Positions 48,925-62,298 of a stretch of 64,000 nt of DNA are shown here, one piece after another. A program made the position numbers and the translations under genes. Below the pieces are notes generated by a model. The model did not search any database. It saw nothing but the letters and a program-made list of their open reading frames with translations, and was not told the DNA's origin. Every line of letters begins with the position of its first letter. Within the stretch, counting starts at the first letter, position 1. The stretch comes from Endocalyx cinctus (taxonomy: Eukaryota > Ascomycota > Sordariomycetes > Amphisphaeriales > Apiosporaceae), in contig BCKC01000008.1 in assembly GCA_001600455.1 (NCBI GenBank), forward strand, positions 469,345-533,344, written 5' to 3'.

Positions 48925-51900
48925 TTCGGACTGTACACGAGCTCGTGTTGACCAACGTTATAGCTCAGGTTTTGTTGATTTTTTTTTTGTTCTTCCCGGA
49001 TATTCTAAAGTATTTTGTTATGTAGATGTAAAATTCAAAATACTTTTTATGTTTACTACAAGTAAGTAAACTTGTTGTTGGACGTGGTCGTCATCTCGTT
49101 TTATTGTAAAGCGTCGGTACGCGGTCCGATCGCCGAACTCGGATCTTGCCATTTCCTGCCAAGTTAGTACGGAGGCGGAGGCGGAGGTTAAGGAGGAGAC
49201 AGATGGTTCTTTCTATTACGTATATAACGTGGGGAGCGCTTAGACCAGGTTTAACGCGGCATATGGGAGATTGTATAAAACTGTCTCAAGAGTTAGATCC
49301 ACCGTCCACCAACCACGTTTACCTGGTCCGTTGAGATTGGGTAATAGAGACCTGTCATGATAATAATGGCGTCTCGTACGAGTATGAACCCTTACTTTTA
49401 CTACTGCTTGTGGGTCCTCATCGGCAAGATAGAAGATAGGGACTAGAGTTATTACCGATCCATACCGCTAGCTTAATTTGTCCCGGCGCTATGCTCAAGC
49501 AGTCAAGGTGTGCTACTCTATGCTGTGTTGACATATATTTATGATGATCATAAAGGGGGTAGCCCGTGTAGCATATTGAACCAGGCTGAAGATAGACATT
49601 GCCTCGACTTTTTTCACCGGTAACAACCTGGGCTTTTAATCTCGTATAGATATGGCTGCGATCGCTCCAACATTTGATATTATCAACAGGAATAACAGAG
49701 TAAAATAAGATGAGGAAGTTCTCCATATATCGTTACATCAGATAATTAGTCGTCCAAGTCTCTACTAGAGTGTACCAAAACACCCAATACATGTTTCCCC
49801 TTTTAATCGGGATATACCTAGTGTATTCCCCATCGTTATCTTCGAGCTCATAACCAGGGATATGTTCGTTAGTAATATTGGTACGTTCGCCCACATGCTA
49901 TTCAATCCAAAGTTGAAGCGAAAATGATGAATTTCATTCACGTACAACAACGACAATTTCAGCTGTACGTTTCATTTCAGTGTCTCATTTCTTGAATAGT
50001 TACTGGTATGGATCATGGATTCCCCCCTTAGGTATCTATTTTAGTTAGGATACTTCTCTCGGAGAGCGGTATTGTCATTTTCTGAATAAATAATCTTTTC
50101 ATCGAGCTTGAGAGGCTATGTAAGGAATGGGGGCACGCTGGAGTGTAAGGTAGCACAGTTACGTAGACGGAGCTTAGCAGTGGAGCAATAGTACAGTTTA
50201 AGAGCCGAACAACTATAAATAGTATTGGTTCCCCATCTTCTCACTCTACCTACGAAGCGGAAGCCTCCTCTTCTTTATATAGACGCATCCTGCTGAGGGT
50301 ACCCGGAGGGTAGCCGTAGGGACGCAACTTAATCTACACAATAAACTAGTACCTTTTGCAGGTTAAAATATTATGTTTCGAATAGATGAAAGCGTTTAGT
50401 TAAATATCCGTCCCGCTTAGAAACGTCGCCTTATTCAAATACCTGCATCAAACACTTGACCAAAAGCACTAAAGACTTTCTTCAGCCTTAGTAATGATCT
50501 TCACAATGGCCAGATTTCCAGGACACTAGACTTCATATTTGGCCTTCAGACAGGGAAGATCAGGCTTTATTGAGTTGAATCGGATAAAATATTTGGGAAC
50601 TGTCTAAATTTGATATCATGAAACCAATGGTTCGTTCGCCTTACCAGATATTGTTGGGATTATTTTCACCCTTGCGGTCAGATTTTCAACTCCAATGTAC
50701 ATAGTATGTATGGTTTTAAGTAGGGCTCTCTTCTTTATGGATCAGAGCTTCCTGTACTTGACTGATGACAAACCGAGACTTTCATAATGATGTCGTCGGA
50801 AGAAACAAGCAGATATACCCAGTGTTTCTCATCAGTTATTACGGGTCTAGTACGCCTTAGCATAGCGACACATATCGTGAGTAGCCAATATGATTTAAAA
50901 ATATTGTGAATCACATTATAAAGTTAATTTTAATAATCATAAATACTATACGATCTACAATTCATCGCTCTAGCCACCAATATATTAACAATAGAGATTA
51001 CTTTTACATGCTACACAAATAAAAAGACTGAGATAGATACACTGCAGTATAAATTTAATTAGGCTTTATGTAGGTCATGATAGGCTAGGGGCTAGGTCAC
51101 GTTACTATCATGATACTTTGTGATTACTATAGGGAATACTAGAATTATCTCTTACTTCTTTTTCCTTCCTCTCTCTTTTTTTCCTGGCGTTCCATGGTCC
51201 ATCCGGAGCCTGCCAAATTCTATCCAAGTGGGGAAAGCGTTCGCTCATGGCTACCTACGAGGCTTTCTGATAAATAAATTCATTTCAGAGCTCTGAAGAG
51301 CATATTAATTCCCCAATATGCAATTCTGTGAGTTGTGAGCACTCGTCATATCGTTTCTATATTGATTATCATACGGCTATTGATGTCTCTATTCCAGACT
51401 AATTAAAGTCGTAGCATCACAGGCATTGATACTTTAGGAAATATCTACCCAGGTAGTGAAGATAACTTTTCGGCGAATATGTACTATTTGGGACTCAAAA
51501 CCGGCATCAAGTGGCAAAGATGTCTTTTTTTTTTTGGTGCTTCTACAATTTCAACTATTAAGCAGTTGGACAGATATAGAAACGTTCCACTCTCTTGGCC
51601 GAGAAGACAGAGCTCTAATACTACAATTCATACAAATACTCCAACTGTTATTGGCCTTACAATCATGTATGCATATGCACGTAAAACTTCTTATCACGAT
51701 GATCCGGGGGTGGCACGACGTTTCTTTCAAAAAGAAAAAAGGGTCTTATATTTAATTAGTAGTATTATGTGGGCTTGAGAAGTCGACTGAAAGCTCTGAG
51801 CATACGTGTAACAAGCCACTTTGCCTCGGCAAGAACTGGGGAAATTTAACTTGACTTGACCAAGATCTGCATTTGATAAGAAACAAATCTACGCTTCTTC

Positions 51901-54900
51901 TGCTGCCATTGAATCTGCAATACTGTCGTACTATACGGAAATCTTTCTAGCCGTTGTGATATTGAGCTTGTTTAGATATTAACTCGTCAAATGATTTCGT
52001 ATTTCTCGCTGAAATACTCTTTCGGTAGTGATCCGCGCAAGAATTGTATAATGGAACGTGTACGTGTTGATGATGTTCTTTATGCGGCTTGAAAAAGATC
52101 AACGGAGCCGCTTGAAATAAACCGGTCAACGTGATCATGTCCCGCCGGGTACCCGGTCCTTGTCGTACAGGCCGAGGGTTTTTGTTGATTGGTATAGAGC
52201 TACGCCTAGAACGTATGCGTTTTCCTGGCATGGTCTCTGTTTTCATCACTTACGTCGATGTGCAGCTGCAAGAGCACCCCACTTAGCAAGGGGTAATGAA
52301 ACCAAGATGTTGAAATGAACACCATAACGCCAACAATACGCATCTTCAAAGAGGCCGCCTAGCCGCGCGAATGCCGTTACAAGGAAAATGAATTTGGAGA
52401 TCTTGCGTAGAAAGTAATTATTAGAGGGTAGTTTTCTCGATGGACAGGTGGGTGGTATGTCGGCTACGTGTCCGCATGCATGTCTTTAAACCCCGCCTGA
52501 GTATAGTCCGGGATAAGTAATTAGGTTACACGAGGAGGCGAGGAGTTGAGGAGATAACTCATTTATGTACATATCGTAGATAAATAGATGGACAAATTCG
52601 GCTGTCACATTTGCCGTCTTGCCATCGACCAACGATACTAGTATTCATTTAATATAATTATGTAGCCGCATGTGCTATCACACGGCCGAATGCCAGATTT
52701 AAACTAATTCTAGATCACCTTAAGTAACCAGCGAGCGGCAGTCCGAAAAAAGGAGTGCTACGTTAGAATTTTAATTACCTGGATTTGCCACTTCATGCAT
52801 CACGTGTGGCTAGACTTCTCCTCCTTCTTCTTCTTTTCTCACAAAACTTCTGTGGCGGAATATGTTCCTGTGACCTGTTACACCGGTCTACTTTGAATAT
52901 GAATTACTTTCATCGATTAGAAGACATTAAATCTAGATGGAAACTTGCTCGAACTATTTAGGTAGGTAGTAATGCATGTATGACATACTCCCACGGCATC
53001 TTTCTATATTAATTATTATCTGCATACGCCTCGCTTGTAAGAGGCTTTGCAACAGTCTGACATAATTATAGCAGATAGGTAGTAGACTATCTACTGTTAA
53101 TTTTTAATTTAGCTATCAATATCTATTTTTTTTCCTCCTCCGTCCAATCTATAGACACGTGTGAGATTATTTCTACAAGGGCCGATTCGGACCCAGCCTT
53201 GATGTTACTTTCTATTTATTATATGGCTTATGTTCACAAACCCCCAAACAATTTTGTGAGGTGAGATTCTATCATTAAAATTTCTATAATTATTCGTCTC
53301 TTATATTTGATAGGACTATATTTGAAAGGATTGGATGATACACCCCAGAATACGCAGATCACGTTGCGACCCTGCCTCAGTGATATACGAAACACCCACA
53401 TATGCTTCTTGGGGCCATATTCTTGAAGATTTCTAAGATTATCTACTTCAGATAGTATGATTGATAATAGGTCAGCGTTATGTATCTTGATGGTAATTGT
53501 TAGTAAAGCCTTAAATGGATAACTATTTGTAGATGTTTCATCGTGTTGATCACCAAACAATATATAGAATTTCAAATATTATGGGGCCAACGTAGGCTCG
53601 TTAAGTAATGCTTAGGATATTTACGACGACTGCCGCTGGCAGAATGTGAAAAATTTTAACTCATAATTTACTACACATCCTCCAGAATTCTACGTATCTC
53701 CGTGTAACAGCATGATGACAGGCTTTACGGAGACAATCATTCCCTCTCTTAAGAGCTATAATTATTCAACTACCGCATCTGTTAACGCACATTAGAGGTA
53801 TGTCATAATCAAGAGACTATAATAGAAGCTGTCAGCTTTGATACCCCCCATATACCATCTCCGCATATGATTGACGTTCACGGATCCGTTATCCGTTCCG
53901 CGGCCTTAGTCTAAATAAACGTGGGGGGGGGGGGGGCAAAAATAGAAAGAGAGACATTTGTCAATCTTTTTTTTTTGTTATTTTTAAGCTTATGTATACC
54001 ATACTATATGTGAGCTCCCCTATTTTATATTTCTCTCAAAGTATTTCATTCTATTCTCCCCTGAAAATTGGATTACGCTGGCTCCGGGCTTTGACTTTAG
54101 TTGAAGCTTCCACGTTCTAATTATCTGAAGAAAGGAAAATTGGTAGCATTTCGTACCTACGGGAGTCTCCTCTTCCCGCTCTGGGGTCAGTACTATAATG
54201 GAAGCCGAGTATAAACCCCTGTATGCTGACAGGAGGGTATGAACGCATGTGCCGAAAAAGCTTACGTTCTTCGAAAAAGTGAGAGTGTGTGTGAGCGTGT
54301 GTGAGTGTGTGAGAGTGTGAGGGAGTGTAAGAGCAGGCTATGGATCTAAGCCTGGAGCTTAGTGTGCTGAAGACTTCGTTGGAGGTAGTCAGCACCTAAA
54401 TAGGAGGTCTATTATTATTATTCAAGCAATACGTCTAGGGGGTATCGAAGAAAAAAACGCTTTTATTCGAGTGGCGTACTAATTTTATTCCAGATACCGG
54501 AAATTGGTATACCAGTTGATAGCAGCCTTTGCTTCGAGTCCAACCTTTCTCTCCCTCCTCCTCCTCCCCCTTTTTACGTCCATACCATCGATGGATGCCT
54601 AAAAGATTTCGTGCGCGCACTCTTCGCCGACCACATGCGAAAATACTAAGGGAAAGTTCCCAGGATAACTTCTTGGTAGGTGGGTAAATTTCTCCTTTCA
54701 AGATCCTCTCCGTACAAAGCATTGATTCTGCTGCATGATTCAATGGCGGGCAGCTCCGCCTCCTTAGAAACAGGCAATGCCACATTATCGTTTTTCCTAT
54801 CCTATCAGAATCTTCGTATTTATTTATTTTGTTCTTAAAAGATTTCTTGTTAATGGTGCATGCACATGAAAACTAATGGCGCGGTGTTTGCCTTGTTTAG

Positions 54901-55277
54901 ACCCTACCCCCATTATGATACGCTCAATCAAGTCTGCCTTGTAAAAATATGCAAGGCTCTCTCAATCGGCATACCGAAGTGGTAGGCCGGCTCTCGAACG
55001 AAAAATGATGTTAGAAGGAAAGAAACCCTAAAGAACACGGTTTCTCTTTTTCTTTTCTTGGGTGCTGATATATTTTTTTATCTCATTGGATATGTTACAT
55101 TTTGGTGCCTTGTTTCTTTATAATCACTGTATATAATTATAGCAGTCTTATTTTTTTCAAACGTTTTCTTTCTCCATCCTATTCAACCGAAGTTGTCGAA
55201 GTATAAATTATTCTTATTATTCGTATTTTACTACATCTTAACCGTCAAAAACGCCATCGACCACTTAATTACCCAAG
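48925..55277. other. 6.4-kb gene desert
   Basis: No supported gene. Begins with the ACC deaminase promoter and a GGCGGA repeat near 49170-49187. Contains a G14 run at 53923-53936 and a GT/GA-type degenerate dinucleotide tract at about 54282-54330. Frames such as 51479-51778 and 53234-53575 (113 residues, minus) are AT-driven and match nothing I know. Confidence 0.5.
53923..53936 (+). repeat. G14 homopolymer
   Basis: Longest G run seen in the window; preceded by GT and followed by CAAAAA. Confidence 0.95.
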
Positions 55278-56237
55278 ATGAAAAGGCATTCCCGCCGGCC
55301 AAGTTCAAGGTCAACCTACGACGAAGACGGTGTGCGCCCTCGTAGACATCGTAATAGACAGCAACCCCGCTACGCTGCTATTCCCGAGATACGAGGAGAT
55401 GAAAACTTCGAGGAAGAAGAGACTGAAATCTCGCAAGAAGATCTTGTTGATGTTCGCGTTAGCACGGCCTCGACCGTGTACGCTGCGGATGACAGGACCG
55501 ACCTTGGTGATTACGATGCTTCGGTATCCCACGACGACAATTTCGATACTGCCGATCTCGCTCAACCTACCTCTTATCCCGGCTATGGCGCCGATGCAAT
55601 GCAGTGGTCATCGAGTTACCCGAATTATGATGATAGCCAATTTTTGAATACCAGTTCAGAACCTTCAGACTTCGGGCCATCGTACGCCTTGTCTTCGCAA
55701 GCAGACTCAAATGGTTTCCATCATACCTCGCCCACCGTTATGGCATACACATCAAACCTGGCGTATCCTGGAAGATCAACCTGGGCAGTTACGGGATACG
55801 ACGACACCCAAGAGGATTCTGGATCTCCCCCGGGATACGATCTCTCGCCACGGAGCTTATCAATGCAAGTCACGTCTGGATCGTTTTCGTAAGTCTCGTT
55901 ACCAGGTATTGCGATCTCCAGCAGTATACTTGACTGACTTGTCCGTAGAGAACAGCACGATCAGATAACCTCGGGGAGCTTGACGCCGACAGCGGACTCG
56001 ATTTCTCTGGATGATACCGTTACTCATGGGCAATATCACGACGATCGCTTCGATGCCCGGGTCTCGGAAATGGACGCAAATGAAGGAGGCTGGCACACGG
56101 AGTCCATGGGCCACGCTATGGCGGGGTTTATCAACAACAGGGACGACCCTTGGACGCCCGGTCGCTCGGGGTCGTCGTCATCGCAAGCACAGTTCGAGAA
56201 TATTGAAAACATAATACGTCGCAGTCGCTTAAACTAG
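55278..56237 (+). CDS. Acidic, probably disordered protein of unknown function
   Basis: Two exons (55278-55888 and 55949-56237) splice in frame to 299 residues. The 60-nt intron has GTAAGT, a TTGACTGACTT branch region and a TAG acceptor. The N-terminus is basic (RHSRRPSSRS, RPRRHRNRQQPRY), then comes an acidic stretch (NFEEEETEISQEDLVDV) and a Ser/Asp/Tyr/Pro-rich middle. The last ~100 residues (HGQYHDDRFDARVSEMDANE, then FENIENIIRRSRLN at the end) may contain short amphipathic helices. No signal peptide, transmembrane segment or known domain. A nuclear or scaffold role would fit the composition, but that is a guess. Confidence 0.74.
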
Positions 56238-58288
56238 AAGCGAGAGAAAACATTCTTTGGGGCCCTTTGATGGGATGAAAAAAAAAATCAGAGGACAAAA
56301 AAGAAAAAGAATAAAAATAGATGTAGGAAGAGAGAGAGAGAGAGAGAGAGAGAGGAAGAGGAAGAAAGGGGAGGGGATGTGGAAAGAAAGAAACAAGATG
56401 GAGATTACGCTAACATTCTCAGTATTCTTATCCCACACTTTGAAAACGACAGGGAATAAGGAATAAACTACGGAGTACGCAGAAGACTATTACTATGTGA
56501 CGGCGTTTCTGGTTAAAATTACCTTTCTCTTTGATATTTCGCTTATTATTATTTCGTATTTATTGTGAAGCTAGTTGGCTAGCTGGTTGATGGGTTACAT
56601 CCCCGGAATTAGTTCTTTGTACTACTTATACTGCGCCCCTTTTCAACTCGCCTTGTTTTGACTTCACTTCGTCCTAAGTTATTTACCGATCACACTATGT
56701 ATATATGGTTACATCGTTGGCGTCCGCAATAAAAAACAGTTTCTTGTTCTCATGAAGATGTGACGAAGCATTACCATTGAACACTGTGTGCTCGGTTCGG
56801 TACTGTTTCTCTTCCGATATGAAATTAGATGAAATATCCCTACGGAAGGGTCTGATGGGGAGGAGGGTGGGGAGTTGAAAGCCCAAACGATATGGGGATT
56901 CAAGTAAAAGGAGAAGGGAAAGAGGAGACACAACTTTGACTCTAGAGAACTGGATGGCTAGGGTAACGATCGAGCATGCTCGTCTGCACGGAAATAAGAG
57001 ATGTCCGTAGAACTTGTTAAATGATATGAATGCATATACTCTTAGTACATGAAATCTATTCGAGGAATTGCTCAAAATCATCAGCTCTATCACTACGCGA
57101 AGTTCTAGTTATCCTTCCTAACTATTTTACGTTAATTGGTATTTGGCACATGATTGACAATTCTGCAGACTTCCAGCTCGGACCTATCATGGTCGTTGGC
57201 TCGCTATTCCCTGGAAGATATCTTTATTATACTTGTATGCCATAAAACATAACATAACATATCATGCCCCAAATAGATTATCTCGAATCTCTAAGTTCTG
57301 GTGAATGTTGCACCAAAATCAGAGCGTGTAGTCGCAAAGTTACCAGGTTCCCCCTGACAGGCCAACGCTAAGCCTAGATCAGTCGATGGTTGGAGATGCA
57401 CCTAATCAAGACAAGATTTTCCGTAAGTACCACTGAAAAGACTTTAATGGGACCCAGAAGACATGATCTTCTCAGACAAGAAAGTCGTTTCGAGTTGAAG
57501 TTCAAGTTGGTTATATGGTAACTATTAATACTTAATACAATCCCTAACTATAAAACGGCCGATAGAACGATTGTGTTGTCAAATACCTAGCAAGAGACAG
57601 GGGTCGAGTCTTTTTTTAAGCAGCCTCATCCATTGACTAGTCTTGGCATGAAACGATTCTATAACGACTAGTTGAGCATGATTGGTTATCGAAGATCATC
57701 TTCGAACAGATGATGTGCCAGGATCGACGTCTTCGTCAGCACTTTTAACCAAGTCGAGTGTCAAGTCCAAGCGACAATGCTATCAGAAGTTTTTGACGAC
57801 TTCTAAAATTGGTTGGCTGGTGAAAAATAGTATAGGTAAAGTTTATGTTTCTATAGAGAAAAAGGCCAAAGTAATTGGCTCATCTCAAGTACCTTGGAAA
57901 TAAAATAAAAATACGCGCCCGCACTGGCTATAGCGTCAAACGCGAGTAGATGAAATATGCCAGCACAAGGGCATGAAACGTATCGCTGCCGTTTTGATAT
58001 TGAAATATCTCATCTAGATTACGTGGACATCGAAAAGGTAAAACTCGACGTAGTGAAGTATAATGTTTACCGAGAATCGATGTAGTCTATAAAGTGAGGT
58101 GCTCGGCGCCTTGAAATGGAGATCAAAAAAGAGGTCCTCATCAACAGGTTGACATTCAATTCATTCTATTAGCTCTTCTATATTATTTATTTCTATTCTT
58201 AGTCGCTGGATCGACCTTTCTTTCTCAATAACTCCTTTGACTTACCAAATATATTTATTTTATATATAAAAGAGCCCAAATCATCAAG
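56238..58288. other. Spacer, with (AG)13 microsatellite
   Basis: An (AG)13 run lies at 56329-56354 just after the 55278 gene. A 73-residue frame at 57682-57903 is unsupported. A TATATATAAAAG at about 58261-58272 is only 17 bp before the next ATG, so either the leader is very short or another promoter element is used. Confidence 0.5.
56329..56354 (+). repeat. (AG)13 microsatellite
   Basis: Uninterrupted AG repeat just downstream of the 55278-56237 gene, probably in its 3' UTR. Confidence 0.95.
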
Positions 58289-59173
58289 ATGCAGTTGATT
58301 AACGTTCTCGCCCCCCTCTTCCTCGCCGCGGCCGTTTCGGCTAAGGGCGGCAACTCCGTCAAGAAGCAATGCAACACCATCTCCAAGCTTACCAAGATCG
58401 TCGATCTGGCGAACAACCAGACCAAGCTCGACGCCAAGACGGACGGCAACCAGACCCAGATCGACTTGATCAAGGCCAAGGCGGCCAACGTGACCGAGAT
58501 GCTAACGACCATGACCTCGAACACGACGCTCATGGCCTCGTGCGCCGTCATCGCGGCCGAGGAAGACACCGTCCAATCCTGCGGCATGATGGCCAAGATG
58601 GAGGCCGAGATCGCCCTCGCCGCCAACGAGACCAAGCTCCAGTCCAAGTTCGACGGCAACACGACCAAGATCGACAGCTTCAAGGCCAAGACGGCCGACA
58701 TCCAGACCAAGCTCACGGCGCTCCAGAGCAACACGACCCTCACGACCATCTGCGCCGTCGAGAACGAGAAGCAGACGTGCAAGGCCATCAGCAAGATGCA
58801 GAAGGAGGTCGCCCTCGCCGGCAACCAGACCGCCCTCGACGCCAAGTTCAAGGGTAACACGACCAAGGAGGACGACTTCAAGTCTAAGCTGGCCAAGCTC
58901 CAGACTAAGCTCGATGCCATGACCTCCAACACCACGTTGATGGACACTTGCTCGCAGCTGTCTCAAGGTAAGAATATCACTCCTACTTTCTTCTTCTCAT
59001 AGTTTCATACAATGCTAATTACGATATACGTAGCCTCGACTTCCAACTCGGCCACCAACGCCGCCACCGACTCGTCTACCTCGGCCAAGTCGAGCGCTTA
59101 CAGATTCGAGTCCGCTGGAAACATGGTTGCCGGTGGTCTCGTCGCTGTCTTCGCTGGCATGCTCATGCTCTAA
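58289..59173 (+). CDS. GPI-anchored cell-surface protein with three C-x56-C modules
   Basis: Two exons (58289-58967, 59034-59173) encode 272 residues; the intron is 66 nt with a GCTAATT branch site. Residues 1-18 are a signal peptide (cut after VSA). Three internal repeats run Cys28-Cys85, Cys98-Cys155 and Cys164-Cys221, each exactly 58 residues. N-glycosylation sequons recur at the same offsets in all three: Asn43/113/179, Asn54/124/190 and Asn78/148/214, with one extra at Asn67. Helical Lys/Ala/Leu-rich sequence fills the repeats, so each is probably a disulphide-closed helical hairpin. A Ser/Thr/Ala-rich stalk (about 228-250) and a hydrophobic tail (VAGGLVAVFAGMLML) predict a GPI anchor. 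It should sit on the plasma membrane or in the wall. The family is not one I can name. Codon use is strongly GC3-biased, suggesting high expression. Confidence 0.88.
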
Positions 59174-59651
59174 ATTTGGTAATTCAAGGAGATATTTTTT
59201 TTTTGTACAGTAATCCTAGGAAGCCATTGACAGAATATCGTTAAAGAACCTGTACATGTGTTTTCTTTATAATTTAATTTATTCTTGATATTTTTAGAAT
59301 AGAATATGTTATGATTGCATGAATGAAAGGATAGCGAAAATCGTATTAGAGTACATAGATGAATAAACCTGTTAAACCCATTTTATCCATTTCGTAAAAC
59401 GACATATAGGATTAAGCGAGTATTTATAAAAAGGGTATTATCGATATAAACCGATAAGATAATCTATTAACCTAGAATAAACTTAAAGCAAAATTTAATC
59501 CTAGGCAACAATCAACCTTGTGACGTGATGTGATAGTTCTCCTTTCAAAAACCATTCTTTCGTTTTTTTTTTTTTCATACCATGTAACAACAGGTCAATT
59601 CAAATGGTATTTTAATTAATTCATGTTATAACCAATTCCTACACTATCACC
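59174..59651. other. Short AT-rich spacer
   Basis: Holds the 3' UTR of the GPI-anchored gene and the promoter of the Gemin2-like gene. Nothing else seen. Confidence 0.5.
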
Positions 59652-61569
59652 ATGAGTTCTAAACGCCCAGCTGAGCCTGGCGAGGAGCTCTTCTCCAAGC
59701 GTCAGAGAAAAAGTGCATCCTTCCAGTATGCCAAAACCGGAGCTTTCCTAGTCGATCAGACATACGGCCAACGGGGAGCATTCGGCAACCTACAAGACAC
59801 TACCACCGCTCCAACAGGCGACAGCGATCTCGAATGCGAAGATGATTCCGAAGCATTGGCATACCTGAGAACCGTCCGGTAAGTCTTTTTTCTTTCCCCT
59901 TCCCTTCCCTTCCCTTCCTTTCCTAGCCTAAAAAAAAAGAGCATTTATTCTCTTATCGCATACCTTCGACGCTAAGACACGTTTTATTCTCCCAGCGCCT
60001 CTTTTATTGTCTTAGCAAGCGATGGATAGCTGATGTAAATATGGTGAGTATAGAGAACAAGCATCGACCATTCCTCATGTCCTGGTAGCGCAGAAGGCTG
60101 GACCACCACGACCACCGCCTCCGACAGATACCTCTCCCACACCTATCGGGCAGGACGGTTCAGGAGATTACGATGAAACCGAAGACTCCGCGGATCGAGA
60201 TACGTACACGGACGGTACCGGCGACTTCAGAGGATTCTATCACGACGGCGCTTACACCGCCTACCCGGAGGATTATTTCGACGACGAGGGCGAAGACGGA
60301 GAGGAGGGAGGCGAAGAAATGGAAGAAGAAGACGGCGACGACGCTTTCGGAGACTACGACGAAGCCGAACAGCGGCTAGTAGACAGCGCCGAGCTCAGCA
60401 GCGCGGACGGGGGTCCGCGTAACAGCAACGCCCAAGAGATCCGGGACGCCTACTTCGCGTCGATGATGCGCCAATACACCGACCTACGCGCTTTGCTGCG
60501 ACGGGACCCGCCCGAAAGCGTCCTCCGATCCCTTCCGGACTCGAACCCGTACGACGTCAACGCGACGACGCTATCCCCTTCTCCTTCTTCCTCGTCGTCG
60601 TCCGCGAAAAGAGCGTTCGTGTACCGAAAATGGTCGGCCCTCCTGCGGGACACGGACCCGCTCCCGGCCCAGGTGGCCGGCATGCGCAAGGACGGCGTGA
60701 TCCGGCTCCTGCGCGTCCTCCTGACGGGCCCCTTCCTCAAGAAGTCCCGGGGCAAAGTGGTCTTACCGGAACGCACGAGCCGCTGGATCTGGGCCCTGCT
60801 GGCGCGCATGCCGGACCGCGGCGAGCTCGATTACCACGAGGTCGGCTGCGTGCGCGAGCTCGGTAAGCGCGCCGTTCTGCTGATGGTCAAGCTCGTCGAG
60901 CTAGAGTTCCTAAGGGAGCATTACGACGTCGACGGCGACGAGGACGACGAGAACGAGGAAGGGGAAGGAGAAGGCGCGAGCGTGAGTAACGAGAGCCGGT
61001 TCGACGACGACGCTGACGCGGATGCGGATACGTACGAGGATGGTTATTACGAAGGAGAAGAGGAAGAGGAGCAGGAGGACACAGGAGGCGCTGATAGTAA
61101 TTCTAAGAGCACCGCACAGCCGCCGTCAACTGTCGCGAATCCGGCGGAGGAAAAGGCTACGGATACACCAAATGGAGGAGCAGCCTCGGGCGCACAAAAA
61201 GAACGTTCACCAACCGGTAACGATGGCCTGCATTTAGAATCCGACGTCGAGATGCAAGTCGACTTAAACTCGGACGCCGAAGACGGCGAAATACCCAATT
61301 CCTCTTCGCCCTTACATTCGGCAGGAGCGAATGAAGAAATCGGAAACGACATCGAAGCAGCCAAGGCACGACTGCTCGCCCAGCTCGACGACGACGCCGA
61401 TGGCGAAGTCGATACCGAAACGGCGGAAAAGGAGAGAGAGCTCGAGATACGGAAAAAAGTCAACGAACGTGCCACTCTTAACATGATCATCACCGTCGCG
61501 GGCGAGTTTTACGGTCAAAGGGATCTCCTCGAATTTCGGGACCCGTTTGGCGGGTTCCATGTCGACTAA
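59652..61569 (+). CDS. Gemin2/SIP1-like protein (snRNP assembly)
   Basis: Two exons (59652-59878, 60054-61569) give 580 residues. The 175-nt intron joins YLRTVR to EQASTIPHVLVAQKAG, a conserved Gemin2-family stretch. SRWIWALLARMPDRGELDYHEVGCVRELGKRAVLLM, split here by description only, at roughly residues 315-350 is the second characteristic block, and the C-terminus (NMIITVAGEFYGQRDLLEFR) the third. Between them are long acidic inserts (Asp/Glu/Gly-rich, about 150-190 and 375-460) that make it much longer than animal Gemin2 (about 280 residues). Gemin2 binds the Sm ring and loads it on U snRNA in the cytoplasm. The assignment is by motif recognition; the inserts are probably disordered. It is convergent with the ABC-F gene. 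Confidence 0.8.
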
Positions 61570-62298
61570 ATGAATAGTCGAAAAGAAGAAAAAGTTTTCG
61601 AGTTGATCAGGTATAAAAAGTTGAAAGACTTAAAAAGAGAAGAGTGTAAAGATAAATCAAAATAATGTATATCATAAATTGTAATAGACAGTAATACCTA
61701 CGGTAGACCGTATATGGAATTTGGCGGCTTTGAAGATATTCGAAGAGTCAAAAGGTGGTACACGCCAAAAAGATATGATACTCCAGTCTAATATCTAAAA
61801 GGGGCGGAAGTTATACGAATAGGCAGGCTAGATAGTCACAAACCAGGAGACAAACAATAAATGACCAATAATAACTAATTGACTTTCAACGAATCAATGC
61901 ATTATCTCTTATGATAGAAACATACCAATCAATTTTTTTCTATTTTAACCCAACATATATCTATCCCATTCTATAACTAGCGCCTTTTTTTTTCTTATTC
62001 TTTGATTAACCCGCTTCCTCTATTGGTGCATCGTTGCAGCTGTATAAAAAGGAAAACAAAAAAGATACCATCCATGCAGCATGATCCATCTGTCTATCTA
62101 TCTGAACAGAGAAAAAAATCTATCATGATGGATGGAAATGATAAATGACGATGGAAACATGAGAAATGAACTTCTGCTTGTCATCAACGCGAAGTTCCCA
62201 GTACGTAAAAAGTAATAAAAAAGTCATTAACCTCTCAATGAAAAGAGAAGCCCGCAAGGTCATTAATCCAAGATAAGCAGCAGCTCATAAGCACATTC
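61570..62298. other. Convergent 3' intergenic region
   Basis: AT-rich, between the stop codons of the Gemin2-like and ABC-F genes, so mostly 3' UTRs. It contains a TTTTAACCCAACA that matches the last 13 bases of the copia LTR, but nothing upstream of it matches. Confidence 0.55.

Noticed and set aside
58369..58966. 162- and 154-residue frames overlapping the GPI-anchored protein gene
   Set aside because: Same GC-driven shadowing; repeats in them only mirror the three coding modules.
61943..61955. TTTTAACCCAACA identical to the LTR 3' end
   Set aside because: The match stops at 13 bases, with no LTR sequence before it and no duplication, so it is most likely chance.
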